Positions 10,127 through 12,149 of a stretch of 12,149 bases of DNA are shown piece after piece; the first letter of the stretch is position 1; each line of letters opens with the position of its first letter. Below the pieces are notes generated by a model that was not told the DNA's origin, did not search any database, and was given only the letters and a program-made list of their open reading frames with translations. The translations under genes and the position numbers were made by a program. The stretch spans positions 1-12,149 of the forward strand of contig JBJOQE010000048.1 in NCBI GenBank assembly GCA_046050105.1. Direction: 5' to 3'. The stretch comes from JAYQPD01 sp046050105. GTDB lineage: Bacteria > Patescibacteriota > Minisyncoccia > Phycocordibacterales > UBA918.

Positions 10127-11947
10127 TCACTCAACCGTCACCGACTTTGCGAGGTTGCGTGGTCGGTCAACGTCGTAGCCTTTTGCTGTGCCAAAATAGT
10201 ATGCAAAGAGTTGGAGCGGCACGGTGGAGAGTATAGGCTGCAGAAGCTCGTGTGTTGCAGGCACGCAAATAACATCGTCTGCCACATCGTGAGCATGGGG
10301 TGCGTCCACGGTTGTTACCGCAATCACTGGCCCTTTGCGAGCACGAATTTCCTCAACATTCGAAACCATTTTTTCAAACACTTCGTTGTTAGGCATAAGC
10401 GCCACAGTGGGAAAGTCTGCATCTATCATCGCAATAGGGCCGTGCTTCATCTCCCCTGCTCCGTAGCCTTCTGCATGCACATAGGACACTTCTTTCAACT
10501 TCAGTGCACCTTCGTATGCAATGGGCATATGTGATGTTCGCCCCACAAAAAGAAAATCGCGTGCCAATGCGTATTTTGTCGCAATGGTTTGAATCGTATT
10601 TTTATCTTGAAGCACGCGCTGGAGCTTTTCGGGCAGTGCCTCAAACTCATGTGCAAGCACCACACCCTCTTCACGACTCATGACGCCGCGCACACGTGCC
10701 AGATAGAGCGTGAAAAGTCCAAACACCACGAGCTGTGAGAGAAACCCTTTTGTGGAAGCAACGCCCGCTTCAGGGCCCGCATGGTTGTAGATACCCGCAT
10801 CTGTCTCGCGGGCGATGGTGGAACCAACCACATTCACTATGCCCAGCGTCAACGCGCCAAGTTTCTTTGCTTCACGCACTGCAGCAAGTGTATCTGCAGT
10901 TTCTCCCGACTGCGAAACTGCAATGACGACATGATTTTTCTGTATGACTGGCGACCGGTACCGGAACTCACTCGCAAGTTCAATCTCCACCGGAATACGT
11001 ACAAACTTTTCGAGCATATATTTTGCCACCATCCCGGTGTAGTATGCCGAGCCACACCCAACGATGGTGATGCGTTCTGCTTCACCAAGCACACGTGCAT
11101 GTGTTTCTATGTCGCCTAGCTTTGCTAAACCTTGTGAAGCAATGATGCGACCCCGCATTGAATTTCTGAGCACCTCTGGCCCCTCCATTATTTCCTTCAT
11201 CATGAAATGGTCGTACCCAAGCTTTTTTGCCTGCTCGGTGTCCCATGCAATGCGCTCTACAGCTCGGAGGCGTGGCTCACGCTCCAGGGTTTCAATGTGG
11301 TATGACGAAGGCGTAATGAGTGCAAGCTCACCATCTTCTAGATACACCACGTCTTTCGTATGCTCAACCAGCGCCGAAGGGTCTGACGCTATAAAATTCC
11401 CATGTGGAGAAACTCCAATAACAAGCGGGCTCCCCATGCGTGCAACGACTATGTCGTCTGGGTGTGACACCTCCATAGCGGCAATGCCGTAGGTGCCCTT
11501 TGCTTGTAAAAGTGCCTTCCTCACCGCTTCAAGTAAACTTGATGAACTCGTGAGCTCACTGCCGATAAGGTGTGCGAGTACTTCGGAGTCGGTAGCGGAC
11601 ACAAAGGTGTGGCCTTTCTCAGTGAGCATTGCCCGGAGCTCACGGTAATTTTCGATAATGCCATTATGCACCAACATCACACGCCCATCTGCGCTCTGGT
11701 GCGGGTGGGCGTTCACTTCGGTTGGTTCCCCATGTGTCGCCCACCTCGTGTGTGCTATCCCTGAAGTCCCGCCGTGCGTGGTTACTGCCTTGGCGAGCGA
11801 CGCAATCGGCCCCACTGCCTTTACCGTGCCAATTCCTGGAACAAAAATACCCGCAGAGTCGTAGCCACGATATTCCAAAGCGCGAAGCCCTTCAATAAGA
11901 AGAGGGGTTGCTGTTCTTGTGCCACTATACGCAAATATGCCACACAT
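10127..11947 (-). CDS. glmS: Glutamine--fructose-6-phosphate aminotransferase (isomerizing)
   Basis: A 606-residue GlmS, normal for the family. It makes glucosamine-6-phosphate from fructose-6-phosphate and glutamine, the first step to UDP-GlcNAc for the cell wall. The N-terminal glutaminase has C2 as nucleophile (M-C-G-I-F), R68-W69 in HTRWATHG (66-73), HNGIIEN (94-100) and D120. The linker YDHFMMKEIMEGP (245-257) leads to two SIS sugar-isomerase domains: GCGSAYYTG (297-305) and SQSGET (345-350) in the first, KEVSYVHAEGYGAGEMKHGP in the second, and RPRNLAKSVTVE at the end. An upstream ATG would add seven residues, but Cys must follow the initiator Met, so 11947 is the start. TACTAA 7 nt before it agrees. 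No glmS ribozyme is seen: only 48 bp separate it from the divergent NUDIX gene. Confidence 0.97.
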   Translation of the reverse strand: MCGIFAYSGTRTATPLLIEGLRALEYRGYDSAGIFVPGIGTVKAVGPIASLAKAVTTHGGTSGIAHTRWATHGEPTEVNAHPHQSADGRVMLVHNGIIENYRELRAMLTEKGHTFVSATDSEVLAHLIGSELTSSSSLLEAVRKALLQAKGTYGIAAMEVSHPDDIVVARMGSPLVIGVSPHGNFIASDPSALVEHTKDVVYLEDGELALITPSSYHIETLEREPRLRAVERIAWDTEQAKKLGYDHFMMKEIMEGPEVLRNSMRGRIIASQGLAKLGDIETHARVLGEAERITIVGCGSAYYTGMVAKYMLEKFVRIPVEIELASEFRYRSPVIQKNHVVIAVSQSGETADTLAAVREAKKLGALTLGIVNVVGSTIARETDAGIYNHAGPEAGVASTKGFLSQLVVFGLFTLYLARVRGVMSREEGVVLAHEFEALPEKLQRVLQDKNTIQTIATKYALARDFLFVGRTSHMPIAYEGALKLKEVSYVHAEGYGAGEMKHGPIAMIDADFPTVALMPNNEVFEKMVSNVEEIRARKGPVIAVTTVDAPHAHDVADDVICVPATHELLQPILSTVPLQLFAYYFGTAKGYDVDRPRNLAKSVTVE

Positions 11948-11954
11948 ACACCCA

Positions 11955-11987
11955 TTAGTACTCCCCATCTTTGCGATGCGTTACACT
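11955..11987. promoter_or_regulatory. Divergent promoter region between glmS and the NUDIX gene
   Basis: In 48 bp: TACTAA on the minus strand (11955-11960), 7 nt before glmS, and TACACT on the plus strand (11982-11987), 8 nt before the NUDIX ATG. Both predict very short or no 5' leaders. Their upstream promoter parts would overlap. Confidence 0.45.
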
Positions 11988-11995
11988 GTATCCCT

Positions 11996-12149
11996 ATGCC
12001 ACACATTCACGAAAAAATAGATTACACCGCAGACGTATTTATTGTGCATGAAAACAAAGTGCTCCTACGCATGCACGAGAAGTACCATACCCTTCTTGCA
12101 GTTGGTGGCCATGTGGAACTTGATGAAGACCCTGCAGCGGCAGCGAAGC
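11996..12149 (+). CDS. NUDIX hydrolase (N-terminal part, cut by window end)
   Basis: The first 51 codons of a NUDIX protein: MPHIHEKIDYTADVFIVHEN, KVLLRMHEKY, then HTLLAVGGHVELDEDPAAAAK. GGHVELDEDP is the beginning of the Nudix box (G-x5-E-x7-R-E-x-x-E-E-x-G); the catalytic part lies beyond the window. The family hydrolyses nucleoside diphosphates linked to another group; the substrate cannot be told. It is divergent from glmS, with no Shine-Dalgarno and a possible -10 (TACACT) 8 nt upstream. Confidence 0.85.
   Translation, partial: MPHIHEKIDYTADVFIVHENKVLLRMHEKYHTLLAVGGHVELDEDPAAAAK

Noticed and set aside
11948..11968. Upstream ATG of glmS adding seven residues
   Set aside because: GlmS needs Cys right after the initiator Met; the longer start would bury it, and the -10 box fits the shorter one.
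11948..11995. glmS ribozyme or riboswitch upstream of glmS
   Set aside because: Only 48 bp separate the divergent genes, too short for the ribozyme, and its core is absent.

Overview
The window looks like a piece of a Patescibacteria/CPR (Parcubacteria-like) chromosome. This is inferred from the compact layout, the almost complete lack of Shine-Dalgarno sequences, several genes whose only promoter sign is a -10 box 6-8 nt before the ATG, and the mix of short membrane proteins with GlmS, a TrxB/AhpF-like reductase and an NfsB-like nitroreductase. No marker gene fixes the lineage, and the code appears standard (TAA, TAG and TGA all end genes).

Layout. 1-632: no protein gene; three diverged tandem units of what looks like a structured RNA, two ending in terminator-like hairpins. 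633-1556: flavin disulfide reductase (+) with a strong terminator. 1594-2565: a long stretch without a convincing gene; its right half folds into several hairpins, and an AACTATA/TATAGTT operator-like cluster lies before the next gene. 2566-3201: nitroreductase (+), sharing a bidirectional terminator with a converging minus-strand group. That group, in transcription order, is DUF5666-like (7383-7030), VTT-family membrane protein (7030-6467), DUF1761 membrane protein (4524-4105) and membrane-anchored zinc metallopeptidase (4083-3268). Between the VTT and DUF1761 genes sits an AT-rich island with a membrane DUF3883 nuclease-like protein and a HEPN/AbiU2-like protein in one operon. The island is flanked by direct repeats of about 130 bp that duplicate the end of the VTT gene and the start of the DUF1761 gene.

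7424-8198: a 775-bp cassette bounded by 19-nt near-perfect inverted repeats. It holds one gene, a two-copy PGDYG-like protein, with its own -35/-10 promoter, Shine-Dalgarno and terminator, a style unlike its neighbours. 8201-8725: tRNA-Glu(TTC) on the minus strand, a broken tRNA-Glu copy with a hairpin in its D-arm, a short tRNA-Glu 3'-end remnant, and tRNA-Ser(CGA) on the plus strand. 8789-9199: a NUDIX-fold protein without catalytic residues. 9338-10027: a second VTT/TVP38 membrane protein. 10127-11947: GlmS (-). 11996 to the end: a NUDIX hydrolase that runs off the window, divergent from glmS.

The best candidates for something undescribed are the tandem RNA units at 1-566, whose repeated hairpins carry compensatory changes around a constant loop; the DUF3883 + HEPN island, which reads like a small defence module; and the inverted-repeat cassette. 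All functional readings come from motif recognition only; no database search was possible.
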